This document shows, one piece after another, positions 1 through 10,754 of a DNA stretch of 64,000 bases. Position 1 is the first letter of the stretch; each line of letters starts with the position of its first letter. A program made the translations under genes and the position numbers. This DNA comes from Glossina fuscipes. Lineage: Eukaryota > Arthropoda > Insecta > Diptera > Glossinidae. The stretch covers positions 2,549,002 through 2,613,001 of the forward strand of contig NW_023998426.1 in the NCBI RefSeq assembly GCF_014805625.2, read 5' to 3'. The notes beneath the pieces were generated by a model. That model made no database searches, had not been told where the DNA came from, and was given only the letters and a program-made list of their open reading frames with translations.

Positions 1-234
1 AAACATCCCAATGAAGCTAATGAGAAACTGAGTCCGTTTGGTGTGGCAAGAAAATCCTTTAAAAATTTCTTTCTATTTATTATAATCCACAAAACAGCTC
101 GTTATACAGGTTTATCGGCTATACAGGCTAAGAGGCTTGCATTGTGCGCAGGCACAGCTCAGTTAGGCGGACAAAAAAGAAATTTCAATAAAATTTAAAC
201 TTAAACTAAAATTTTGTTTCTACATCCACCACTG

Positions 235-640
235 AAGGATACGGGTATACTTGTTGGCCAAAAAGAAGCCTCAGAAACCCTATGGAGTATGTATAAGCGT
301 TGATTAGCCTAAAATTCTGAATTGATTACGCCAGGCCTCTCTGTCCGTGTGTATGTGTGGTGTTTGTTGTTGGCACTCTCTCTCCAATTTTGATAGAGAC
401 ATGGGAAGTTTTTGCACGCAGATTGGTATTGAAAATGGGCCAAATTGGTCGAGAGCAGACGCTCGCAGTAGACCATAAACTAAACGCAAATAAGTTTTTC
501 TTAACAAATATCTGGGGATTTTCGCTCATTTCCATATTTATTTTACGAAGCACACTACTCTTTACTTTTGCAAAAATGGAAAAAGTGTTCCGTGCCCGCA
601 CAAACTTTTAAGTGATTAAATTTAATTTTTTTTTACTTTT
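235..640 (+). mobile_element. INE-1-like type B copy
   Basis: AGAAGCCTCAGAAACCCTAT-GGAGTATGTATA is followed by an ATTCTGAATTGATTACGCC / CTCTGTCCGTGTG tract, then GGGCCAAATTGGTC. Each matches the type B core. The terminal hairpin is not seen. The 84-codon ORF across it is a chance frame. Confidence 0.6.
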
Positions 641-1236
641 TTAAGAGAGAATGTTTTGAGCTATTTTTTACATTCCTCAAATGAGGATATACTATCTGAC
701 TTGATTCTAAGATGCATACGGTACATACAGTGTTTAATTTTTTCTTAATAATACCAGCGATATGGGTATTAAATAAAAGTAATCGGGAAGTAGAAGGCGA
801 AAAGCATAGTGGTGGGTATGCGAGATTTGATCCCCGTCAACTATTACTTTTTTACTTGTTTTTCACTGTAAGCGATTTCTCTTCTCACAGGGGACTTGAG
901 CACAAGCTAAACGGACATACAAATAGCCAGACAGACTTTACTCAAGTAAAAGATACTTTCCTGTACATGGTACACCTCGGAGAGATTTCATCAGAGATCT
1001 TTCTTTATAATTTTAAAATAAAATAAAAATTTACTTTACTTTAATTCACTAATCACTGCGCAATTTTAATTACCGATTAATGTAATTAGTAATAATAGTT
1101 TTGTAATTATTAATAATTGTTTAATCGGAGCGCGGAAGTTGAACAAGTAACCATAAAAGCAAAAGGCATGGTGGCACCAAAGCTTTACACAAAACCTAAA
1201 AAAAATTACTTCTGATCTATATCATATATATCGTAT

Positions 1237-1515
1237 ATGGATACTTCACTTGCCAAATCGATTAACTTCATAAAACGAGAAGTTGAGAAAAATGATAAAA
1301 TAATTATACATAAATTATTTATCATTCAATGGTCAAAGCGATTTTGTGATTTAGTGGCGTTAATCCTTATTATTAGAGAAATTCATATTGTATATGTACA
1401 GTTAGGGGCTATTCCAAAAATGGAGTTAATCGATTTGGCAAATGAAGCATCCATATATCGTAAAGATGTAAGAAGTGCTGATATTACTTTATTTGAATTA
1501 AAGACATTGTACTAA
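1237..1515 (+). other. unassigned 92-codon ORF next to the tRNA-Pro relic
   Basis: An ATG-to-TAA frame of 92 codons with Lys, Glu, Asp and Ile well represented and no low-complexity run. I recognise no domain. Codon use is strongly AT-ending like its surroundings, there is no promoter or splice signal I trust, and the start lies just after ATATAT sequence. It could be a chance ORF or a piece of an old mobile element. Confidence 0.15.
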
Positions 1516-1592
1516 TATTTTAGGTATCTAGTGGTGTGATTCTCGCTTCGGATGTGAGTAGTCCCGCTTTCGAATCCCGGTTGAGCCACCAA
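1515..1592 (+). pseudogene. tRNA-Pro(CGG)-like relic with encoded CCA
   Basis: The A-box region TATCTAGTGGTG, an anticodon arm CTCGC-TTCGGAT-GTGAG with CGG at 1549-1551, and a T-arm ending TTCGAATCCCGG match the dipteran tRNA-Pro pattern as I know it. The 3' acceptor strand TTGAGCC is followed by A and then CCA. The 5' acceptor strand does not pair and two T-stem pairs are broken, so it should not be a working tRNA. An encoded CCA in a eukaryote suggests retroposition from a mature tRNA. Confidence 0.7.
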
Positions 1593-2770
1593 ATATAAAA
1601 AATGTTGATTTTACCCTTATTTGAGATAAAAATGTTACATTAAACTTTATTAACGAGCAATTAAATAGTAATAAAAAAAATCAATAAAATTAAGCAAAAA
1701 GTACAATACTACAGTCGACAGAGTACTATTGTGCAACTTGACTCTAGTTAGTGATTGTGTGACTTTAGAACTTTACCCAATGATCCCCAATTAATGGCTA
1801 ATTCATGTTTCTCTGGGTTTCTCTGCAACGGTTGCTACGCTTGTTTTACTCTTCGCTATCAGCTCAGCATTTTTTACTACCATTCTAAGCATCTATACAA
1901 ATATGTATATAGCAGTTTGTAAACGCACATATATCGGTTGATCGACATCTTTTTCCTTGAAGCATCTTTTTACGACTTGCAAACAAACAAACAATAGTCG
2001 CTGAGGATCAGGTTTCAAAAATGCGGACGAAAATGCTCGTTCACACTATTACGTACAAGTAAAGCCTTGGCATGTGTGACAATTAAAAATTGATGCATTC
2101 CCCTCTAACGCGGTCGTGGCTAATAAAATACTTTGTAAGTTTATGAGAAATATTTTTCATTTTCATTAATGTTAAATCGAATGAATGATTTTTTATACTG
2201 GTACCAGCATCTAATAGAGACCCATTAGCACCAACAACATGTATTCATTTATTTCATTTAATTTTTTTCGTAGTGAAAACAAAGTCAAGCGCAATCAATG
2301 AATTCTTAATTAATATAATTTAATAATTCGTTAAGAGTAACAATGACATTCTTCATGATATCTATTGATCTCCTAAATGAATGAGTGAATGAATGAACTT
2401 TTGTTTTCTTGAAAGTAGCTGAAGCTGAAAAACTTCATATATATCAAAAGCTATCAAATTTTAGGTTTTTGTTTTCAAAATCTAAAGATCTATCTCGAAG
2501 GGCAAGACAAGGCCGAAAAACTGCAAGCGTCATGTCCTCTAAGCAGCAATAGTCCAACTGCCACATCGAGATCAAAGGTTAGAGGACTTTTTATTTATTT
2601 ATATCTTCAGATAGCGAGTGGAGTGAAATTTCTGAAAACTCTTTTCAATCGGTTCAGGAAAAGATTAAAAAATTCCTGTGAACTAATCAAATACACAAAA
2701 TAGTTTGGCTATCATTTTCTATTTATAGATTCAAAGATTGACATTTTGCAAACAATACCGGTTTTTCTGC

Positions 2771-3165
2771 TCACACACTTTGTGTTAGAAGGGTATATTA
2801 CGTTTGTGTGGCGATGTATGCAACATCCTGAAATACTTGATGTATACACATTCTTTTATCATACTGTTCGATTTAGAATCACTTTTTGATTTGATTTATA
2901 TGGGTCCGTCCTTCTGCCCGTCCACCTTGTTCTCTTGTGCTCAACCTGTAGACCGTAAATTTTCCGATATTTTGATGTTTGAAGTTTGCTACACCGACGT
3001 CTTTTGGCCCAGGGAGGAACACTATTAAAAATGGTTCGGATCGTACCAGTTTTTCAACCGTTTTCCCTATTAAACCTTGTTTTGAAAAGTCTTTGTACGA
3101 ATAGCTGCATTAAGCGAAGTAGTGTAGGGCATTTAATGTTGGGCCGTGGGCAACTAGTGTCTTTT
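2771..3165 (+). mobile_element. INE-1-like type A copy
   Basis: CACACTTTGTG hairpin, GAAGGGTATATTACGTTTGTG, ATGTATGCAACATCC, then GTCCGTCC-TTCTGCCCGTCC and GGTTCGGATCG. It ends AGTGTAGGGCATTTAATG-TTGGGCC. About 395 bp, both ends recognisable, with the internal part shorter than in the 1-kb copy at 5.7 kb. Confidence 0.75.
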
Positions 3166-3311
3166 TCTTTGTTTTAATTTACCTTTGGCGCATTCGTTTC
3201 TATTCATAATATACAATTTACAAGCTTTGGAAAAGCCACACAAAACTGCTTAGGTTCGGTATGTGTATTGGGACAGAGATCAGCGGAAACACAATTATTA
3301 GAAACAGAGGG

Positions 3312-3465
3312 ATCCGCCTGAATAGCCGAAAGCGAGGAATCTCGACTATCAAGTCAATGGTCGTGGGTTTGAATCTCAAGTGCGGTAGAGTTCTTAATAA
3401 AAGCCGATAGCCTTAGATGCTAGTGCTTTTAAGAGTTTAGTCTTAGAATTTATTTCTCTGGCGAA

Positions 3466-3499
<34 letters not shown>

Positions 3500-3500
3500 G
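3312..3500 (+). mobile_element. tRNA-derived SINE-like element with (AAT)n tail
   Basis: The head has an A-box-like TAGCCGAAAGCGAGG and a B box GGTTTGAATCT (3366-3376), spaced as in a tRNA gene. Then comes a body (GAGTTCTTAATAAAA .. CCTTAGATGCT .. GTCTTAGAATTTATTTCTCTGG) and an AAT tail at about 3467-3499. The same body recurs at 10469-10604, so this is a dispersed family. It is a short interspersed element by structure; the parent tRNA is unclear. Confidence 0.7.
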
Positions 3501-3992
3501 AAACAAAGGAAAAACGTACAGCATATTAGTTCGTTGCAATCATTGTATATAATATCTGGTCATATGCAATAATTTTGCACATTTCCATTTGGATGAATCG
3601 ATAGATGGGCAGAGTTGCTTCGAATATGCCTCGCATGTAATATTTAAAACATCTCCGATTTCAAAGACCTACTGAACGCACGCGTGGATATTATTCATCC
3701 AAAAGCGTTCATAAGGCAAAAGCAAAAAAAAAAATTCGACAGCCAGAATAATTTCTGTGCATATTCCATATATTTAAGTTATGGAATGAACAAATAAATG
3801 CACGTTTGAAGCATCTGAAAGCTTTCAATGGAATTTTTTTTTTTTCTTTTTTTTTTATTTATTCTTTTCTTATAAGCCACAACAGTCATCACTGTTGTTT
3901 TTGTAAATGTGTGCATATAAGGCCGAAGTTATGTACATAACAAAAGGGAGTGAAAAAATTCACAAAAACACCGACAACATACATATATATAC

Positions 3993-4024
<32 letters not shown>

Positions 4025-5742
4025 TCCTACGTTCATTTAGTTTCTCTTTCCATGCACATATACGGGGAACGTTATCAATGGATTCACATTTTCATTTCAA
4101 GTCTTATCACAAAATTCTATAATTAAATGTAAAAGAATTTTTTCTTTTTTATTGCTCGCTTCGCTTATACATATATATCAAGACCCAAACTTATCAGTTA
4201 GCGGTCAATTTGTCTAAAGGTTTTTTCTTTTTTTCTTCCATTTTAATTATAAAGGAAATGAAGGAAACATACAGCATTCAATCGTTCAATTTTATTCAAT
4301 GCTCGCGAAAGGGAAGCAAGTTGTTAGGGGAGCAATTAATTGCTTTCAACCTTGTATTGATATAGCGTGTAAGCCTTTTATCTCGAATTTTATTTTACAT
4401 ATGTAAACATACTTTAATTTGTGTGTATGTACACAACAAAAGGCCTTCATCCTGAATATTATTTCCAATGTGTGTGGGTTACGATTTTGATAATTCTGCG
4501 CATATTCTCAGTTCATCACAATTGCTTATAAGAATTTCTTTTATCGCCACTAACAAAAGCCGTCTGAAGTGAGATTTTGAGACGGGATAGTCTCACACAA
4601 TACTCGAATATGATATGAATTAAATGTGCGTGAGTTGATTAGTTGGCGAACAAGAATAGCGCCGGCATGTCCTTAAACTACTCATTAGTTACTGCTTTAG
4701 ATGTTGATGAATGCAGGCATAAGCAAAGAAAACTATTGCAAGACGGATTTTTAAAGCAATGAACTTATGGAACAATTTTCCTATATTCCGTAAGAGAAGC
4801 ACTGCTGGGCGAATATGAGACTCTTCGATGCATACAAGTGCCAATCGAAAGGATTCGAGTCTAGTGATAAGCCTCGTGGACTGGTACTCCTGAGATGAGT
4901 GTTTCCAATGTGTCGCGAAGCTGTTTTGCAATACGCATGGATGGACAGATGACGTTGAAAAAAGTACAAGTAAGTATAAGTTTTTGCTTACGGATATTCT
5001 GGCCAATCCAGTCCCCCAGTCGTTTGTATCGCTCGCGCTAAGAAGAGTGCTGTCGACGAATGCAATTTTTTTCACACAAAAATGGATATTTGGTATTACC
5101 GAAGCCGACTATTGTCAGATATGTAGGCTATCAAAATACCAATAACTTAAGATATCTTCCATCGAAATTCTGTTTTCATAGTAGCATAGCTACTGTTAAA
5201 ATCAATCATCTCAAAGCCTAAGTTGACAACAAAACATGTTTACTGAAAGCTGCTCTTCAAGAAGCCGCAAATAGTTAATCACGTTCAATATAAAACCATG
5301 ATCAAAAAAGAGATAGACTTGTTGATTTATTTCAACATGAAAAACTTAAAATTTAAGTGACATTAGCGCTTCCACTCTGTTTCTCTCTCTCTCTCTCTCG
5401 CTGTGTACAATACTATGGCAACTCTTTATTTCTCCATTCTATTTCCTTTTCGCTTCGTTTCTTATAACGTTTCAGAGAATACACATGTCATATTCATGCT
5501 GGAATGTCTGTCTCACCGTTCCCGCTGTTGTCAGCAGACATTGCTTCTGATTAATAGATGACTTTCTATTCCGTTGAATGGTGATTCGATTCTTAGAACG
5601 ACACCCAACCAAATATGAATTCTTTTGGGAATAACGCCAAAATATGTTCTATTTTTTTCCCAGATGCAATTCAGAAATTATCTGAGAGATGAGGAAAAGT
5701 AGTCCCCAGCGATAGACCATAATATGGTTAATCTGCTCACTC
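3501..5742. other. intergenic with TA and CT microsatellites
   Basis: A TA tract at about 3981-4024 and a CT tract at 5382-5399. Apart from the dispersed repeat at 4775-4965 nothing is recognised. Confidence 0.4.
4775..4965. repeat. dispersed repeat, copy 1 (pair with 27715-27885)
   Basis: TCGATGCATACAAGT-CCAATCGAAAGGATTCGA and ATGGATGGACAGATGACG correspond to TCGATACAAGAAAGT-TTAGTCGGAAGGACTTAA and ATGGATGGACGGATGACA near 27.8 kb. The 128- and 134-codon antisense ORFs here and there are translations of this repeat (shared SFRL and SSVHP). Confidence 0.45.
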
Positions 5743-6745
5743 ATTATACCTTACACCACTTGTGGTACAGCGTGTATTAGGTTGGTGGGCACCTATGTAA
5801 AACCCAGAAAACCTTAAGATAGACCCACCTTTTATTATACCGATTCAGAATCATTTTCTAAATCGATCTAAGCATATCTGCCCGCATGATTCCTGTCTGT
5901 ATGTCTGTCTATGTATTTTTGTATTCAAACTGCAGCTCGCAATTTTTGATGAGATTTGGTCCACTGACGGACAATTTTGAGAGCGGTTCGGATCGGTTAA
6001 CTTATACGACGCCATATTCTCAAAACTCATTATATGGGGAAATATTGTAATTTATAAAATTCCTCGGCAAAAGTGGCTAAGTAGTAGTGTTGTGAAAACT
6101 TGGGACCAACTGCGGCCATTTTTTAAATTCTTCCTATATAACCTATCCTAGGGAAACTGGATCTTTATATGGTAAAAAGTTCGAATTTACAATATTTCAT
6201 AGTTCATGGTCATAATAGGAAATTGGCAAAGAAATCTACCTTACCAAATTTGGACCACTTTTTGGATATCGCGGTATATAAGGACACCCATGAAAGGTAA
6301 ACTCTATTCCAAAAAAACCTAATTTTTAGGTTTTTTTGTGATGAAAATTTCCTCATGATAGCAATTAAATAAAATAATTAAGTGGATCTAATTTGAATCA
6401 CATGGGTCTATTTCTGGGCTTCACTCCATGTAAGATATCCCGTGAGTGAGAAGCCCTTCACAAAAGGCTTAGTTTTTAAAATATTATGTTTCAGCTGAGG
6501 AATTTGGAACACATAAGTCTATTTTTTTGGATCCAAAGGCCCTGTCACGAAACGCAAACTCTTATATGGAGAGAAAATCTAGCTGTGCAAGATGCGAGCT
6601 TTCGTGAAAATTATGACTTGGCATGAAACTAAGATTTACTTTTGGGATATTATTACGAAAACGAGCGAATAGATATACTAGGCCAAATGGTGTAGGGTAT
6701 GTAAAAGTCTGCATTACCCGGCCGTAATATTTTTTAACTTGTTTT
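5743..6745 (+). mobile_element. long INE-1-like type A copy
   Basis: Opens with TATACCTTACACCACTTGTGG-TACAGCG and CACCTATGTAAAACCCAG, continues through TCCTGTCTGTATGTCTG and repeated CCTAT-GGAAA blocks, and ends GGTGTAGGGTATGTAAAAG-TCTGCATTACCCGGCC. It is among the longest copies in the window (about 1 kb). It shares its distal part (TTTCGTGAAAATTATGA) with the copies ending at 37.6 and 43.15 kb. Confidence 0.75.
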
Positions 6746-7009
6746 GTTCCGAAGTACATGCATCTTTGACGATAAACAAAAAGGAACAAACTAATTTACA
6801 CTTCCAATCTTTTTAATGAGCCGTGGCGACATAAGTTGGTTGTTGAACTGGTTTTTTTTTTTTGTTTTCGCTCATTTTATGAGTTATAGAGAAAAGGGGG
6901 TTATAAAAAATATAAGTTACATACTGTACTACGGGCAGCGCAGGATGGTGCACGTCTTCATATCTTTTTTGCAGAGACTAACTTAACTCTTGAGTCTTGT
7001 GCTCGAATG

Positions 7010-7047
7010 TATAAAAGGGGCTTTGTTTTTCTAAGATCTGTTCTTCA
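7010..7047 (+). promoter_or_regulatory. candidate TATA-type core promoter
   Basis: TATAAAAGGGG starts at 7010, a near-ideal TATA box. TTCAGATCAG lies about 35 bp on and weakly resembles an insect initiator (TCAKTY), slightly further than the usual ~30 bp. An ATG in good context (ACAAAAAATG) follows at 7154. Confidence 0.3.
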
Positions 7048-7153
7048 GATCAGCTGTTAATAGCGATTTTAAGAAGACTAATCTTTACTCTCCATTGTAT
7101 CTGAATTTTATATATGTTTGGATAAACAAAGAAACAAGTATTATAAACAAAAA

Positions 7154-7240
7154 ATGTTTTTGAAAACTTTGGGTCCTGAATTTGTGCTTTGGCTGGTGTT
7201 CATATTTTTAACGCAATTTCTGCTTCCGAGGAAGCCTTGA
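7154..7240 (+). CDS. possible 28-residue hydrophobic peptide
   Basis: ATG at 7154 to TGA at 7238-7240. The peptide is MFLKTLGPEFVLWLVFIFLT followed by QFLLPRKP: a short N-terminus, a hydrophobic helix of about 15 residues, and a basic end, like a signal peptide or a single membrane segment. It sits about 107 nt downstream of the candidate start site. A GT-type donor (AAGGTATCTG) near 7256 lies past the stop. No homologue is known to me and so short an ORF can arise by chance. Confidence 0.2.
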   Translation: MFLKTLGPEFVLWLVFIFLTQFLLPRKP

Positions 7241-8329
7241 AAACGAACAGTAGAAGGTATCTGATGACTATTAATTGCTGTAGTCAGTAGTGAGATAACG
7301 AGTTGATATAGAATGTAAGTAGCAATAGCTTCGCTACGTTGTCACTGTCACTGTTACTATTTATTTTCTTTTGTTCTTTTTTTTTTTTTCTTTTTTGCTT
7401 TTCTTCTCTAAAGTAAATATTTATTTATAAAATTCCTGACTGAAAATCCGAGATTCTCGATTGACGGTTAATAAGAAATTGCATTGATATGCTTAAACAT
7501 GTGTGATCGTATTACAGAAAAATATTTATGCCTACCTGTTGCCATTGATCTTCAATTGATGGTTGCGATGAAAAGTAGCCGGTGGTGCAAATGCGTTCTA
7601 GTTCACTAAAAATATTCCCACTTGGTAGTATATCCATATTGAGGTCCATACTCTATAAATTCCAGGATTTTGTGAGGGTAAATTGTTGAAAAAAATAATT
7701 AGTTTTTACCATAAATATGTTCTTTTTTTCTTTTCTATTTTTTTTTTTTTATTATATACACGGATTTTTTTTTTTCTCTTTTTATTTTTATAATTTGTTT
7801 ATATTTAAAATTTTTATGCTTGTTTACTTCTTTTTCATTTTATTTATTTATTTTTTTTTTAATTGTATACTGATATCAACACTGGTCACACAAAGTACGC
7901 GACATTTTATTTTCAATTTTTTTTTGTTTCGAATTTTTATTTTATTTTTTTTTGTTTCGGCTGATTTTATTCTTTTTTTTTCTTTCGTATTACATATGAG
8001 AGATTAATTAATCCTAAAGTGAAGAAAAAGAAAAATGATTAGTAATAAGAATTTTATTTAATTTATACTATAATTATAATATCAGTAAGTTGATGTTAAT
8101 GAACACTTGTACGTGTAAGAAGTTGTTAACCCTGAATTATCAGTATTTTAAAGATGTTTTGATATTAACTGTAGTAATAATAACAACAACAGTAATAATG
8201 TGAGACCGACCATTATAGAGCAATTACTTGGATATGTTTTAATGATAACTATGTAATAATGTTATACTAGAAGTGTGTTTTTTCATGGTCAATTGCCCAG
8301 ACGATCTTCTATAGCAGGGCGGTTCGAAA

Positions 8330-8460
8330 GAAGTCAAGAAAGAGGAAAAAGCATACGTTGTTACCGCAGCCTAGTGGGTGTGCCTCAAATCAATAAGTGT
8401 TATGGCTTTAGCGACTGAACACTGGCTACAGCTACGATCAAATATGTTCAACCGCACTGA
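8330..8460 (+). repeat. dispersed repeat, copy 1 (pair with 40830-40960)
   Basis: TTACCGCAGCCTAGTGG, ATCAATAAGTGTTATGG-CTTTA and GCTACAGCTACGA match TTGCCGCAGCCTAATGG, ATCGACAAGTATTATGC-CTTTA and TGTAGCTGCTCGA near 40.87 kb in the same order and spacing. Family not recognised. Confidence 0.45.
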
Positions 8461-8817
8461 GAAGTGGACTCGCTCATGCGAATAATCGGATCGAATCTTT
8501 TATATACTCCATCAACTTGAACAAGCTCATGGAATTCAACATTTTGCGCAACATTTTTAAATGGCCTTGATAACATTTTTATGCTAAATATTGGATGGGC
8601 TCTACAACTTGAAAATTACTGGCAGCAACTTCTTGAGCTTTTGTCATCATACGGGGTGGCAAGCAGAAAATGAGTGCTGGTTACGCAGATAGTTGGAAAA
8701 AAATAATTGTGCTTCTAGAATAAACGTAGTGCTCCATCGCAGGGATGTGAAAAGTGGATGGGCGGACCATACTTTGTATGAAATATTCCTTACCAATCTC
8801 CTTAAACTAGGCCTTTT

Positions 8818-8880
8818 AGCCTGAGTGGGCCAGTAAGCTAAGGAGCTCATGTGGTAGTGTGTTCAAGTCTTAAACACGGT
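8818..8880 (+). repeat. possible SINE head, truncated
   Basis: CCTGAGTGGGCCAGTAAGC followed at tRNA-like spacing by GTGTTCAAGTCTTAAAC resembles the A- and B-box head of the SINE-like family, but the body and AAT tail are missing. A chance match is possible. Confidence 0.35.
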
Positions 8881-10082
8881 TGGTATAGACATAAGAAGCA
8901 AACTCAATGTCAAATTTTATGTTCTCTTCATTTAGTGGCAGCAATCAAATTACATCGGTCTTAGGGCGAATTGCTTATACTATGTTCCCTAATAGCTAAA
9001 GGGTGATCGGGCGTTTATACTGCAAGGTGGTAATATGAGCGTCCGAAAGAGTTTCTGGTGGACAAGTGAGAGAATAAACGGCCCGTCGTACGGATAAATA
9101 CGCTGAAGGCGTAGAGTGAGAGAGACAGAGAGAGATAGTGGAATGATTAGCCAGATGCGCGAATACAGGTAGACCCACAGACATGCCAAAGATTATAAGA
9201 ACTCACGGGTGCGACGAAAACCCAAAGATGTGCGTTCACAAGCATAGAAGAACAGAGGAGAGTATGAATAGACAATAGGGGGACAAAGTATTTTACCTTT
9301 GCACTCTGGATGACTTCTCGTGCGATATTTTCAATCTTGATTGATGTAACACACGGAACGCGGTAATCAAATTGACCGAATCTTTCGGATATAATTTTAG
9401 GCGCGACATTCTTAAAAAGGTAGACAAGACTAAATTTGTTGTTCAATGCCTTAAATGGACTTTGGATGATGGTATATAAAATATAAATAGAATTTGCTCA
9501 ACAATTTTAAGGCGACTATCTTTTTGTGTTTGTCTTACAATTTAAAAATATCCGATTACTTCAGAAGCGTTTACTGCACAGCATTATCTCTGCAATGAAT
9601 CTCTGAGAATGAAACACTGAAAATATCTTCTTCCGAGGGATAAAAAAGAAAACCGTTACAAAGACGACATCCTCTCCGTCTTGCCGTCTGTGTATATATA
9701 TTTTGTTTATGTATTTAATTTGTTATCACATCTTGACAACATAAAAGAAATTGTAAAGCTAAACCTATTGTTTATTAATTTAGTTTATGCACGCATTCAA
9801 TGGAAGCAAATTGGCCGGCATTTGACTTGAAATGACTTAAAAAACAATTTTGAAACCACCCTTACCTGTAAAGGTTGTTTATTTTTTTAAACAAATTCTT
9901 TCGTTTATTATTCGCTTTCCCTTTATCTTTTTTTTTTTATCACTCATTTATTACGATTTTGTCCTTAAAATATTCACTATCTTCACTTCGTATGCTCTCG
10001 TGTATAATTTTTGGCTAAAAAATAAAATGCTTCAACATCTTCTTCTTTTTTTGTATATAACCGGCCACTCAGAGTATGTCCC

Positions 10083-10345
10083 CTATTTGTGAGAGCACAA
10101 TGATGGTCGGGTATGGTTGCATGTCGAGAGGTATGGAAAGAGGGAGTAGTGCCTACGTACGTTGAACTTAAAAGTGGGAATATCAAGCAAGGTGCGAAAG
10201 ACCACTGCTGAGAGATTGTTTGAATGGCGAAGAGTGTGATTAAAGAACGATGAGCCGCAGTAGCGTGTCATGCGATATGCAGGCAATTGTAGGACGAGTG
10301 GGTGGGAACGCTGAGAAAGCCTTGTGGTCTTCGTGAAGGACTTAA
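10083..10345 (-). mobile_element. non-LTR retrotransposon C-terminal remnant
   Basis: The minus-strand frame reads ..SFFNHTLRHSNNLSAVVF.. then ..IPTFKFNVRRHYS... This aligns position by position with the WNTLPVAFFP..FKTKIYQHDY stretch near 52.2 kb. The pattern (R)xWNxLPxxVFP..FKxxVxR is typical of the extreme C-terminus of several LINE reverse-transcriptase ORFs. The key Trp is lost here, and no RT core is nearby. Confidence 0.55.
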
Positions 10346-10468
10346 GTGTTGGTGTTAGTTGAAATTTATGTAGATTTAAACGAAAAGTTTTACCTAAAAC
10401 TTTAATTTTTTCTTCATTCAAATTTTTTGAAAGAAATAATAATGTATTTCACTTTAATCATATATCAA

Positions 10469-10604
10469 CCTGAGTGGCCGATTAGGCAAAGGGCTTTGAT
10501 TACCTAGCGGTCGAGTTCTTAATAAAACCATTAACCTTAGATGCTTGTGCGGCAAGCCCTTGGTCTTAGAATTGATTTCTCTGGCTAAATTATTAATAAT
10601 AATT
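10469..10604 (+). mobile_element. second copy of the SINE-like family, B box deleted
   Basis: CCTGAGTGGCCGATTAGGC matches the head at 3.3 kb. After a deletion across the B-box region it continues with GAGTTCTTAATAAAA, CCTTAGATGCT and CTTGGTCTTAGAATTGATTT, and ends in an AAT-type tail. It abuts an INE-1-like fragment on its right. Confidence 0.65.
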
Positions 10605-10740
10605 GGAATAATGTCTGTCCGTCTATCCGTCTTGCTTTCTTTTGTTAAACTTACAGATCGAATGCGATTTCTCAAAATAATAGGCGGCATAATTCCGACA
10701 AGATATATCTTGGTCGTTCCAATTTGATGCAGTGTTTTTA
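10605..10740 (+). mobile_element. INE-1-like fragment next to the SINE copy
   Basis: AATGTCTGTCCGTCTATCC and CTTGCTTTCTTTTGTTAAAC-TTACAGATCG match the middle of type A. The SINE-like copy at 10469-10604 ends where this fragment begins, so the SINE may have inserted into it. Confidence 0.55.
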
Positions 10741-10754
10741 ACACAACATTCCCT

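Larger units (their letters stand above)
641..2770. other. intergenic, mostly unassigned
   Basis: Apart from the ORF at 1237-1515 and the tRNA-Pro relic I see only AT-rich DNA: ATTAATTA-rich sequence at about 1060-1125 and TGAATGAATG-like repeats near 2380. No exon or promoter is convincing. Confidence 0.4.
7241..10082. other. intergenic, poly-T rich, partly GC-richer
   Basis: Poly-T tracts dominate 7370-7990; the Phe-rich 96-codon ORF there is their translation. A GC-richer island at about 8995-9260 has no repeat match or convincing frame. SINE-like and dispersed repeat fragments are listed separately. Confidence 0.35.

Noticed and set aside
5743..5800. mariner-type terminal sequence (TATTAGGTTGGTGGGC)
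   Set aside because: The same position in other copies reads TATATTAAGTTTGTGCGG; it is the head of a type A repeat.
7717..8007. 96-codon Phe-rich ORF
   Set aside because: Translation of poly-T tracts.
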